Source: DAHUYF01 sp035623985
GTDB lineage: Bacteria; Pseudomonadota; Alphaproteobacteria; ATCC43930; CGMCC-115725
DNA: 64,000 nt
Assembly (NCBI GenBank): GCA_035623985.1
Contig: DASPSJ010000041.1
Span: forward strand, 1-64,000
Direction: 5' to 3'
Positions 34,149 through 42,552 of the stretch are shown in pieces (the stretch's first letter is position 1; each line of letters starts with the position of its first letter). The translations under genes were made by a program, and so were the position numbers. A model generated the notes under the pieces. That model saw nothing but the letters and a program-made list of their open reading frames with translations. It searched no databases and was not told where the DNA came from.

Positions 34149-35121
34149 TTTATTTCAGCGACTTAGTCCCTCTGCGGCGGCCGGCCGCCTGCCGGAAGTA
34201 TCTCGGAAGCAGCAGACGCAATCGCATTCGCGTGCTCCAGGGCCTGTGGACCCGCGCCTTCCCGCCATGTCTGGCGCGCGGTCTCTTCGCATCTGACGCA
34301 GAGGCGTCCGAGCTTACCCGAAGCCCGGATTTCTCTATGTACAGGCACATGTCGCGACGGCGATCTTCGGCGCCAGGCCAGAAGCCGGGGCATCGTAAGC
34401 GTCCGGGCGGCGCCCCCTGGCGCCAAAGAACGCCGTCCCTCCGGAATCGCAGCCCGTTGACCCGCTGCCACATCGCCCCATCCCTGCGCAACCCAGACCC
34501 ATCCCGCGTCCCAGACGGGCTCTTGCTCCCACCAACGCGCCAACCGGCTGCAACGCAGCGCGTGCCTGCGTGAAAAATCCAGGCCAGGGGCTTCCCGGCA
34601 GGGGGCGCCCCCTTGTGGTTGTGCACCTCTGCATCTCGATCTATTGCCTACTCCATTATGGAAAAATTGTCCGGGCGGACGATGTCGGCGGGGCGGGACG
34701 TGACCTGTCCGGGGAGCAATAGCACTCGGATAAGCGACCCCGATGCCGGGACTGAGCTCGAGGCGGTCTATGCCGCTCGCAGCCTTTGGTCTGATCCGCT
34801 CACCCTGCCTCCCGGCATCGCAGGACACCAAATCCAATCCCTTGCGAAGGCGGCGGCGCGCCGGAGCTTCGTCGCCACCATTGGAACCGGCCCCGGCAAG
34901 GCACCCTGCTTTTTTGCTCTCATCGGCGATGCCGCGACAGGAGCGGGGGCGGCGGGCGAGATTCCATGCAAGCGGGCGATCGCCGCCGGCCAAGAGGAAG
35001 CGGACGAGGAGGACCGAACTCACAAGCTCCGTCCGATATTCCGCATGACGCGACCATGCGTCACGGCCTCGGCCGCAAAGCGACGGCTCTGCTTGCGCAG
35101 TAATTAAGCCGACCTCGCGGC
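34149..35121. other. about 970 bp without a recognisable gene, downstream of tRNA-Arg
   Basis: Several long open frames exist on both strands but overlap one another, have Arg/Pro/Ala-rich compositions and no recognisable motif. It may be the decayed remains of mobile DNA next to the tRNA, but I see no transposase or integrase motif. Confidence 0.5.
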
Positions 35122-35697
35122 TCAGCGCGACAAGCCGGGCAGCGGCACGCTCGTCGTGTATTTGATCGTCTTCAGAACGATCACTGAATTGACGGTGCAT
35201 ATGTCCGAGAGGGTCATGATCCGATACCTGAGCACTTCTTCGTATTCCGCCAGATTGGGCGCGATGACATGCAGCAGGAAATCCGTGTCACCGGCGGTCG
35301 AGTAGCACTCGATGACCTCTTTGACATCCTGAATGCCGCTGGTGAAACGATTGAGCGTAACGGGATCGTGATACTTTAGTCGAACCCTGAGAAAGGCGGT
35401 GACATGAAATCCGAGCCGTTCGCGATCGAGGAGCGTCACCCGCCTCACAATGACGCCCATTTCCTCGAGACGTTTGACACGGCGCCAGCACGGCGTTCTG
35501 GAAAGGCCGACGCGCCCCGCAAGCTCCTCCATGGATTGATCGGCGGCGTCCTGCAAGCTGCGCAATATACGGCAATCAAATTCATCAAACTGGAACACGG
35601 GAGCGGCACCCAGGCCGATTTCCCGAGGTTTGCCAACGTTATGTGCGCCGCCGGTCACGGAGCCTTGCTTCTCGAGCTCGTCACTTACTGAATTCAT
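35122..35697 (-). CDS. Lrp/AsnC-family transcriptional regulator
   Basis: A regulator with an unusual N-terminal extension of roughly 35 residues, then the AsnC helix-turn-helix (FDEFDCRILRSLQDAADQS and VGLSRTPCWRRVKRLEEMG) and a C-terminal RAM ligand-binding domain (TAGDTDFLLHVIAPNLAEYE). Two starts are possible, 35715 and 35697, each preceded by TTGGGAA; the downstream one is given. It is divergent from the Rieske operon and is the natural candidate to control it, with an organic or amino acid as effector. Confidence 0.92.
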   Translation of the reverse strand: MNSVSDELEKQGSVTGGAHNVGKPREIGLGAAPVFQFDEFDCRILRSLQDAADQSMEELAGRVGLSRTPCWRRVKRLEEMGVIVRRVTLLDRERLGFHVTAFLRVRLKYHDPVTLNRFTSGIQDVKEVIECYSTAGDTDFLLHVIAPNLAEYEEVLRYRIMTLSDICTVNSVIVLKTIKYTTSVPLPGLSR

Positions 35698-35802
35698 TTC
35701 CCAAGTTGAACCCATTTCCCAACGCTCTTGCGCGTCTCAACGTCAGCTCACGGCTGAAAACCATAACGATTGTTCGCGGCAGAATACCATATTTTTTTGC
35801 AT

Positions 35803-35816
35803 AGGACGGCCGTTCT
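35803..35816. promoter_or_regulatory. imperfect palindrome in the Lrp/Rieske divergent gap
   Basis: AGGACGGCCGTTCT, two 7-bp arms with one mismatch, about 105 bp from the regulator start and 157 bp from the oxygenase start. A possible operator; no clear -35/-10 pair could be fixed for the operon. Confidence 0.35.
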
Positions 35817-35972
35817 AATGACGGGCCTTATGGTCGCCGGTTGTTGCGCCGGACGGCGGTCGACGCCTCAATTTTGCACACATTGCCTTCGGGGCCGGCG
35901 TTACAGTGTTTTGAGGGAAGCACGAATATAGCCCTTTTGGATAGCATAAAAGAGACAAGGAGCTCGCCGAGC

Positions 35973-37292
35973 ATGTTGACCCCGGAGACAAACGACATCT
36001 TGACCCGGGTTGGTCGCGGGACGCCGATGGGCAATTTGATGCGATGCTATTGGCATCCGATTGCCGCCGTCGCGCAACTCGATGCCAATCCATTCCGCAC
36101 GCTGCCCGTGGAATTGCTCTGCGAGAAGCTGGTTCTGTTCCGCGACCGAAGAGGAAAATTGGGCCTGATCGAAGGGCGCTGCGCGCATCGCCGCGTGAAC
36201 CTGGTGAATGGAATCGTCGAGGAAGACGGTTTGCGCTGCCCTTATCACGGCTGGAAGTACGACCGCGGCGGAAACTGCATCGAGCAGCCGTTCGAGAAAA
36301 CGTCGCGCCCCGACGGCGACTACAAGTCCCGATGCGGCCTGAAAGGATATCCGGTGCAGGAACTTGCCGGCCTCATTTGGGCCTATCTCGGAGCGGAGCC
36401 GGTTCCGCTGCTCCCCCGCTGGGCGCCCCTGGTGTGGGAGGAGGCGGTACGCGACATCGCGACCGTTGTTCTTCCGTGCAACTGGCTGCAGTGCCAGGAG
36501 AACTCTCCGGACCCGGTGCATACCCAATGGCTGCACGCCTATCTCGACGGCTACGTGCGCTCGGTCGTCGGGCAGGTGGACAAGACCGATTTTCGCAAGC
36601 TCGGGCCGACGGCCGGACGGGAGACGCAAAGGATCCGGTTCAGCGAATTCGCTTACGGTCAGATCAAGATGCGGATGGTCGAAGGCGACACCGGCGAGGA
36701 GGAGGATTGGACGGTTGGCCATCCAACGATGTTCCCCAACGGCCTGCTGACCGGCTGCCAATGGGCATACACGATGCAGTACCGCGTGCCCATGAACGAC
36801 ACCAGCACCTATCACGTTTCGCTCTATGTTTTCCCCGCGGCGCCGGGCACGACGGCGCCGCGTCAAGAGCGGGTGCCCCATCGCGAGGTTCCGCTCAAAG
36901 ACGAGAAGGGACGATGGATTCTCGATTCGACGTTCAACCAGGATTACATGGCCTGGACCGAGCAGGGTCCGATTGCGGAGCGGCACCTCGAGAAGCTGGG
37001 GCTGTCCGATCAAGGGATCGTCCTCTATCGGCAGATGCTGCTGCGCGAGATCGAAAGGGTCAAACGCGGCGAGGATCCGATGGGCGTGTTCCGGGATCCC
37101 GCCCTGAACATCTGCGTCGACTTGCCGCGGGAGCGCGTGAAGCATCGCCTGACGTCCCGCCCCGTCTACAGACCCGCGACGGGCGCCATCGCCAGCGATC
37201 ACGGCTACAGCGAGGATGCCGAGCTGATCGAGCAGGCGCTCGCAACCTGGGACACCATTCCCGCCTACGCGCGCGTCGCCGCCGCGGAATAG
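35973..37292 (+). CDS. Rieske non-heme iron oxygenase, large (alpha) subunit
   Basis: A 439-residue oxygenase: Rieske [2Fe-2S] ligands Cys70-x-His72 and Cys89-x2-His92 (GRCAHRR and CPYHGWKY), and the mononuclear iron site ENSPDPVHTQWLH with His183 and His188 plus the bridging Asp180. The overall form is that of the phthalate dioxygenase/O-demethylase group, acting on aromatic or other organic acids. AAGGAG lies 10 nt before the ATG at 35973. No ferredoxin or reductase partner is encoded nearby. It is the first gene of the operon facing the Lrp regulator. Confidence 0.93.
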   Translation: MLTPETNDILTRVGRGTPMGNLMRCYWHPIAAVAQLDANPFRTLPVELLCEKLVLFRDRRGKLGLIEGRCAHRRVNLVNGIVEEDGLRCPYHGWKYDRGGNCIEQPFEKTSRPDGDYKSRCGLKGYPVQELAGLIWAYLGAEPVPLLPRWAPLVWEEAVRDIATVVLPCNWLQCQENSPDPVHTQWLHAYLDGYVRSVVGQVDKTDFRKLGPTAGRETQRIRFSEFAYGQIKMRMVEGDTGEEEDWTVGHPTMFPNGLLTGCQWAYTMQYRVPMNDTSTYHVSLYVFPAAPGTTAPRQERVPHREVPLKDEKGRWILDSTFNQDYMAWTEQGPIAERHLEKLGLSDQGIVLYRQMLLREIERVKRGEDPMGVFRDPALNICVDLPRERVKHRLTSRPVYRPATGAIASDHGYSEDAELIEQALATWDTIPAYARVAAAE

Positions 37293-37301
37293 GGGAGCAT
37301 C

Positions 37302-38477
37302 ATGACCCGCTCGCTCCATCTCGGAGTCTCTCCGGGCCGAAAAAGGCCGTACATGCTGCCCTTGAACAACCCGTCGGTCGTTTCGCCCGGCGATGCAGGC
37401 CACCTTCGCCCCGATGATCTGGTGGTGGGCGTCCTGGCGGCAGGGCGGGCGCGCGCCTATCCGTGGTGGATATTGGCCAACCACCACATTGCAAACGATG
37501 TGCTTATCCTTTCGAGCGATCCCAAGGGCTATTTGCTGAGCAGCGAGACCAACAGCGCGGGCAGACCGCTTGCGCCCTGGTACGAGACCGTCCCGCTCCT
37601 GGTCACGCTCTGCGAGCACTGCGCCGGCTGCTCCGCCTATATGCCGGTGTTCGAGGATGCGCCGGAAAATCCGCTGATTTTCATCTTCGCCGAGCGCAGC
37701 AGCTCCGCCTACAGCTCGGTGGGCACCTACACCATATCGGACGTCGAAACGCAGAGCCGCTGGCATCCTTTCACCGGAAGAGCCTACAGCGGCCCGCTCG
37801 AGGGGCGGCGGTTGAAACGCATCCCCGCCTTCATCGAACGCTGGGACACGTGGCGGCGCGAGTTTCCCAAGACGGACGTGGCGTTCGCGGCGGAAGAGAT
37901 GAGAACCCGCTTCCACGTTCGCCAGCTTCCCCGCGTGGAAACCGACACCGCCCACACGAGCACCTTGGTCGCGCGCAGGCAGGCCCCCGAGCGGATCGAC
38001 CATCGCCTCGATCGGAACGAGCTCGTCCTTGGGATCGGCAACAGCGGCGGCGACAAGTCGATCGCCTACACGCTCTCCTACCTGAAGAAGGCCGGCGGGG
38101 TCCACCAGTTCAATTTCGACGGGGAACCTTGCCTCTTGCTGGCGAGCGGCGCGTACAGGGGATTCGCCTTCAGCCGGCGCGTCAACGGCGAGATCCTTGA
38201 TTTCGAACGCGCCCCGGGCGACGCATTCCGCGTTCGCGACCACATCTCCCACTCCATTTGGAACTTCGTCGGCGAAGCCACGTCCGGCGGCTTTGCGGGA
38301 AGCAGGCTCGAGATGATTCCCGACAGCTACGTCTCGAAATGGTCGGACTGGAGCCTGGCCCATCCGGAGGCCGCGATCGGCGACCGCGTCGCCCCGGTTG
38401 AACCGCGCAAAGATCGCGTCGAAGACCGTCTGTTGCAGCAAGCCGCGGCACACCTCGAACCTCGGAGCCAACAATGA
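37302..38477 (+). CDS. DUF3179 domain protein
   Basis: A 391-residue protein matching the DUF3179 pattern: RAYPWWILANHHIANDV, then a Cys-rich segment Cys104-x2-Cys107-x2-Cys110 (LCEHCAGC) where the family has CPLC, then SRWHPFTGRAYSGPLEG and a W-x2-W segment. The biochemical role of DUF3179 is unknown; the cysteines suggest metal binding or redox function. There is no signal peptide in front, unlike many family members. It is 9 bp after the oxygenase, and its stop overlaps the next start (ATGA). Confidence 0.82.
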   Translation: MTRSLHLGVSPGRKRPYMLPLNNPSVVSPGDAGHLRPDDLVVGVLAAGRARAYPWWILANHHIANDVLILSSDPKGYLLSSETNSAGRPLAPWYETVPLLVTLCEHCAGCSAYMPVFEDAPENPLIFIFAERSSSAYSSVGTYTISDVETQSRWHPFTGRAYSGPLEGRRLKRIPAFIERWDTWRREFPKTDVAFAAEEMRTRFHVRQLPRVETDTAHTSTLVARRQAPERIDHRLDRNELVLGIGNSGGDKSIAYTLSYLKKAGGVHQFNFDGEPCLLLASGAYRGFAFSRRVNGEILDFERAPGDAFRVRDHISHSIWNFVGEATSGGFAGSRLEMIPDSYVSKWSDWSLAHPEAAIGDRVAPVEPRKDRVEDRLLQQAAAHLEPRSQQ

Positions 38478-39712
38478 TGGACGTCGTTCGTCAAACCGCC
38501 AAGGCCGGACGCCTCGTGATCTGGGAAGAGGTCGCACGCGACGGCGCGCAGGCAAAGACGCTGATGAATGCCAATCAGAGAGTGGCGATCGCGAGAGCGA
38601 CCGGAGCGCTTTTCGGCCAACACGGCCCGCATCACGTCATCTTCGCCGCCGGACTCCCGGCGGTTTCCAGGGAAGAGGCGGAAATCATGCGGCAACTGGC
38701 CGACCAGGTGGACAATTGCACGCTGGCTCATCACGGTCGGGCGCGGCGCGAGGACATCGATCTCGGCGTCAACGCGCTCCGTGGCGCCAAGCACGGCCGG
38801 TTGACGTTTTTCATTCCCATGTCGGCGCCGATGGCCGCCGCCATGGGTCTTGGAACGCCCGAAGCCGCCCTCGCGCGAGGTCTCGACATCCTTGCCTACG
38901 CGCTGGACAAGGGAGGCGGAATGCCGGTGGACGTCGCCCTCATGGACACCGTCAATACCGATCCGCGCGCGGCCGCGGAAGCGGCAATGATGCTGCACGA
39001 CGGCGGCGCGGCGATCATCAAGCTCTGCGACACGATCGGCGGCTTCTACCCCGTCGCCTGCGGGCGCTTCTTCGACACGTTCTTCGCCAGCCTCGACGAT
39101 GACGTCGTCATCGGCGTGCATCAGCACAACGATCTCGGTTTTGCGCTCGCGAACAACCTGGAAGCCGTCCGAGCGGGCGCCCGCGTGGTTTCTTCGTCCT
39201 GGCTGGGCCTCGGCGAACGCAATGGTCTCGCGCCCACGGAGCAGACGATCTTCGCGCTCGGCTTCGATCGCGATACGCTGAGCGATCGGCTCGGCTGCGT
39301 TGCCGATTTCTGGCTGACCCCGCCGGATCTCACGGGCATCGTGCAGATTGCTCGAACCGTCAGCGAATTTGTCGGCATTCCCATCAGGGTCACCGACGCG
39401 ATCGTCGGCACCGGCGTCAATTCGATTTCGACGGGGACGCCGTTCCGGGAGCGCCGGGTGTTCATGCCTTTCGACCCGCTCAAGGTGCTCGGGACGAAGG
39501 CGGAGGTGAAGCTCACCCATCTGGCCAGTCGCGCGGTGATCGTCGCGGTCGCCGCCGAAGCCGGTGTCACGCTCGAAGCGCCGGTCGTCGAAGCCGCCCT
39601 GCATTGGGTGAAGCACAAAGCCTATCAGCAAGGCAGCGCCGAGGTGTCGAAGGCGACATTCCTCGAATATCTGCGGCAACAGTCAAGCGAAGCCGCGTCC
39701 GCGCGGGCCTGA
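38474..39712 (+). CDS. DRE-TIM metallolyase superfamily enzyme (isopropylmalate synthase-like)
   Basis: A 412-residue TIM-barrel enzyme. The metal/catalytic motif reads ARDGAQ (Arg22, Asp23) instead of LRDGEQ, and the metal-binding motif is HQHNDLG (His216, His218, Asn219), the HxHND form usual in Claisen-condensing members such as isopropylmalate, homocitrate and citramalate synthases rather than HMG-CoA lyase. The C-terminal LeuA regulatory domain is absent, so leucine-type feedback is unlikely. GGAG is 6 nt before the ATG at 38474 (an ATGATG pair). LeuC/LeuD-like genes follow, implying condensation or cleavage joined to hydration. Confidence 0.86.
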   Translation: MMDVVRQTAKAGRLVIWEEVARDGAQAKTLMNANQRVAIARATGALFGQHGPHHVIFAAGLPAVSREEAEIMRQLADQVDNCTLAHHGRARREDIDLGVNALRGAKHGRLTFFIPMSAPMAAAMGLGTPEAALARGLDILAYALDKGGGMPVDVALMDTVNTDPRAAAEAAMMLHDGGAAIIKLCDTIGGFYPVACGRFFDTFFASLDDDVVIGVHQHNDLGFALANNLEAVRAGARVVSSSWLGLGERNGLAPTEQTIFALGFDRDTLSDRLGCVADFWLTPPDLTGIVQIARTVSEFVGIPIRVTDAIVGTGVNSISTGTPFRERRVFMPFDPLKVLGTKAEVKLTHLASRAVIVAVAAEAGVTLEAPVVEAALHWVKHKAYQQGSAEVSKATFLEYLRQQSSEAASARA

Positions 39713-39830
39713 GCGCTCTCCACCTCGCGCCGGCTCGCCTGCAAGTGTCGAGTTTCGGCGGACCAACGCCGCTTACGGTGCTTGCCGGACGCGCGCCCGT
39801 GTCCGGGAGTCGGATCGAGGAGGCACGGCG

Positions 39831-41261
39831 ATGATCAATTCCGCGCCGCCACGCAGGCGGCCCAGAACCCTCTTCGACAAGATTTGGCAGCGGCACGTCG
39901 TCAGCGATTTCGGCGATGGACTCTGCCTGCTTTATATCGATCGGATCCTGCTGCACGAGCGAGGCGGCGGAATGGCCCTCGCGGCGCTGTCGAGGGCGGG
40001 GCGGAGGGTGCGTCGTCCCGAGACGGTGTTTGCGACGTTCGACCACGTTCTCGACACGCGGCCGGGCCGGACCGGCGCGGCTCTCGCATCGGGAGGCGCC
40101 GAGTTCATCGACGCGCTGCGGCGGGGTTCGGCGTTCCACGGCGTCGAATTATTCGACATAGCGGACGAGCGGCAAGGGATCGTTCACGTCATATCGCCCG
40201 AGCAGGCGATCGTATTGCCCGGGACGACCGTCGTATGCAACGACAGCCATACCTGCACGCTCGGCGGCGTCTCGACGCTGGGATTGGGAATCGGAACCTC
40301 GGACATCGAGCACGTTCTCGCGACTCAGACATTGGTGACGCATCGCCCGAAGACGATGCGCCTTCGTCTCGAGGGAAGACTCCCGGCGAGCCTGACGGCG
40401 AAGGATCTCGTCCTTCACGTCATCGGCACGATCGGCGCCGCGGGCGCCAACGGCTACGCGGTGGAGATGGCGGGCGCCATTGTTCGCGACATGACCGTGG
40501 AGGAACGTCTGACGGTTTGCAACATGGCCGTCGAATTCGCCGCCCGCAGCGCGGTCATTTCTCCCGATGAGAAGACGTTTCGTTACCTCGCCGGCGGCAC
40601 CTTTGCGCCGAAGCGCGCCCTGTGGGAACGGGCGGTGGCGGCATGGCGGGAATTGGCGTCGGATGCGGACGCCGTCTTCGATGCGGAGACGGTCGTCGAT
40701 TGCGGCGACCTGGAGCCGCAAGTGACGTGGGGGACCAGCCCGGAGCACACGCTTCCCATAGGCGGGGCCGTTCCCCGTCCCGAGGAATGTCGGGACCCGG
40801 CGCGGGCTCGCCGCTCGCTTGAATACATGGAGTTGACACCCGGCATGCCGATCGCCGGATTGCCCGTCGATGGCGCGTTTATCGGCTCTTGCACCAACGG
40901 ACGGCTCAGCGATCTGAGGACAGCCGCCGAGATCTTGAAGGACCGGCGTGTCGCCCCGACTGTCCGGGCGCTTTGCGTGCCGGGCTCTACGCGGGTGAAA
41001 CGAATGGCCGAAGCCGAAGGATTGGATCGAATCTTCGTCAATGCGGGTTTCGAGTGGCGAGAATCCGGGTGCTCGCTCTGCTTCTCGGGCGGCGAGAATT
41101 TCGAGCCCGGGCGGCGCGTCATCACGACGACCAATCGGAACTTTGAGAACCGCCAAGGCAGGTTCGTTCGCTCTCATCTCGCCAGTCCAAAAACCGTCGC
41201 GGCCAGCGCCATTGCCGGCCATATCGTCGGCGCCGACATGTTGGGGAACCGTGCTCGATGA
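39831..41261 (+). CDS. aconitase-family dehydratase large subunit, LeuC-like
   Basis: A 476-residue isopropylmalate-isomerase-type large subunit. Its [4Fe-4S] ligands are Cys354 (GSCTNGR), Cys414 and Cys417 (SGCSLC). Other family segments are TLFDKIW, NDSHTCTLGG and GTSDIEHVLATQT. The region after the N-terminus (FDHVLDT) differs from the usual DHNVPT, hinting at a different substrate. GAGGAGG lies upstream of the ATG. It overlaps the small-subunit gene (ATGA). A leuB-type dehydrogenase is missing nearby, so a leucine role is doubtful; hydration of an alkylmaleate or similar acid is an alternative. Confidence 0.9.
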   Translation: MINSAPPRRRPRTLFDKIWQRHVVSDFGDGLCLLYIDRILLHERGGGMALAALSRAGRRVRRPETVFATFDHVLDTRPGRTGAALASGGAEFIDALRRGSAFHGVELFDIADERQGIVHVISPEQAIVLPGTTVVCNDSHTCTLGGVSTLGLGIGTSDIEHVLATQTLVTHRPKTMRLRLEGRLPASLTAKDLVLHVIGTIGAAGANGYAVEMAGAIVRDMTVEERLTVCNMAVEFAARSAVISPDEKTFRYLAGGTFAPKRALWERAVAAWRELASDADAVFDAETVVDCGDLEPQVTWGTSPEHTLPIGGAVPRPEECRDPARARRSLEYMELTPGMPIAGLPVDGAFIGSCTNGRLSDLRTAAEILKDRRVAPTVRALCVPGSTRVKRMAEAEGLDRIFVNAGFEWRESGCSLCFSGGENFEPGRRVITTTNRNFENRQGRFVRSHLASPKTVAASAIAGHIVGADMLGNRAR

Positions 41262-41884
41262 CCTCCGAACCCGTCATACGCCTGACCGGCATCGCCGCTC
41301 CTCTCTTGCGCGACAATGTCGACACGGATCAGATCATCCCGTCTCGCGCCATTCGCCTGCAGAAAGCGGGGCTTGGTCGAAGTCTGTTCGCGGCGTGGCG
41401 CTATAGCGACGATGCGGGCTGCGAGAATCCGGAATTCGTGTTGAATCGCGAAGCCTACAGACGCGCGAACTTTCTGATCGGAGGCGCCAATTTCGGCTGT
41501 GGAAGCTCGCGAGAAGCCGCCGTCTGGGCCCTGAAGGATTTCGGATTTGCCGCCATCCTGGCCGAGAGCTTCGGAAACATCTTCTACGCCAATTGCATCG
41601 CCAACGGTCTCGTGCCGGTCGCGCTCGAGCGGACCGCAGTGAGCCGCCTGGCGGCGCTTGCCGAGGACGTCGAGGGAAGGGACCTCTTCCGCATCGATGT
41701 CGAGTCATGCACGGTCCATCCGCCGGACGGGTCCAGCATCCGCTTTTTCCTTCCCGTTCTCTATCGAAGGATGCTGGTCAGCGGGAAGAAGATGATTGAC
41801 GTGGTGCTGGAACACGAGGACGAGATCGAGGCCTGTGAACAGCGCAACAGGGCTGAGCAACCCTGGCTCGTCCCAGTTCGCTGA
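41258..41884 (+). CDS. aconitase-family dehydratase small subunit, LeuD-like
   Basis: A 208-residue swivel-domain subunit with NVDTDQIIPSR and the substrate-binding loop ANFGCGSSREAA, plus ESFGNIFYANCIANGL. It pairs with the large subunit encoded just upstream, to which it is coupled by a 4-nt overlap. Last gene of the Rieske operon on this strand. Confidence 0.92.
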   Translation: MTSEPVIRLTGIAAPLLRDNVDTDQIIPSRAIRLQKAGLGRSLFAAWRYSDDAGCENPEFVLNREAYRRANFLIGGANFGCGSSREAAVWALKDFGFAAILAESFGNIFYANCIANGLVPVALERTAVSRLAALAEDVEGRDLFRIDVESCTVHPPDGSSIRFFLPVLYRRMLVSGKKMIDVVLEHEDEIEACEQRNRAEQPWLVPVR

Positions 41885-41939
41885 AGCGGGCGGCGGAGTG
41901 ATCGATCCGGCGAAGGAGCGATTGCGACCGGCGGGGGGA

Positions 41940-42215
41940 CTATTCCACGGGGCTTGTCGTGTCGGGTTTTCTGGCCGCCGCTGCCCGTTGAGCCTGCATA
42001 ACCTCGGCAAACCAGCCGAAACTCGATTCCGCGCCTGCCAATGCCTCGTCTTGGGTCGAATAACGACGATCCGAATAGTCGCCAATCAACGTCCAACGGC
42101 CGGCATCCTCCGGATCTCGCCGATACTCGTTGAAGAAAAACGTGCCGTCGGGGCGTTGCAACACATCGATGCACCGAAACCGATCGAAATCCTCGAGGCT
42201 GGCCACGACGATCAT
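41940..42215 (-). CDS. small conserved-looking hypothetical protein
   Basis: A 91-residue acidic protein (MIVVASLEDFDRFRCIDVLQ, ending KPDTTSPVE). Composition and lack of low-complexity sequence look genuine, but I cannot name a family. It is on the opposite strand between the LeuD-like and MFS genes; no clear ribosome site precedes it. Confidence 0.5.
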   Translation of the reverse strand: MIVVASLEDFDRFRCIDVLQRPDGTFFFNEYRRDPEDAGRWTLIGDYSDRRYSTQDEALAGAESSFGWFAEVMQAQRAAAARKPDTTSPVE

Positions 42216-42327
42216 CGTGGATCGCCCATACGATCGACCGCGCCGATCCGCGGCGGACCCTTGTCGACGCAGCGAGGCTTTGGGGCGGATTTCGGCCAGG
42301 ACATAGCAGGAATTACATTTTAAAGTG

Positions 42328-42357
42328 TTGACGCTTCGCGGGAAGCTTTTTTATACT
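42328..42357 (+). promoter_or_regulatory. sigma-70 promoter of the MFS transporter gene
   Basis: TTGACG, 18-nt spacer, TATACT. The spacer contains the hairpin GCTTC-GCGG-GAAGC followed by six Ts (42333-42352), which could instead or also end transcription coming from the LeuCD operon. A leader of about 190 nt would follow before the MFS start. Confidence 0.55.
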
Positions 42358-42552
42358 AATAGTAGAATGCAGCATGATCAAGCGCATCGCATCATCAAGC
42401 CGTCGGAACTTGCCGGGCATGCGGCGGAGGACGGCGAGGCTTCCATCGAAGCCGTTCATGAGCTTTGCAATCCCGAGCCTACCGGCTCGCGACGAGCAAT
42501 CCAGTTCCACTTTTGAACAACGGCAGGGGCGGACTCGATGAGAGGGCAAACA

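Noticed and set aside
34163..35200. 345-codon open frame on the minus strand after the Lrp gene
   Set aside because: It overlaps the regulator's end, is Arg/Gly/Pro-rich, has no motif and competes with equally long frames on other frames.
39831..41884. Calling these genes the leucine-pathway leuCD
   Set aside because: No leuB or full-length leuA nearby; the operon is headed by a Rieske oxygenase and regulated by an Lrp-type protein.
42325..42516. 63-codon frame in the MFS leader
   Set aside because: It begins within the promoter, has no ribosome site and no similarity I recognise; the region fits an untranslated leader.
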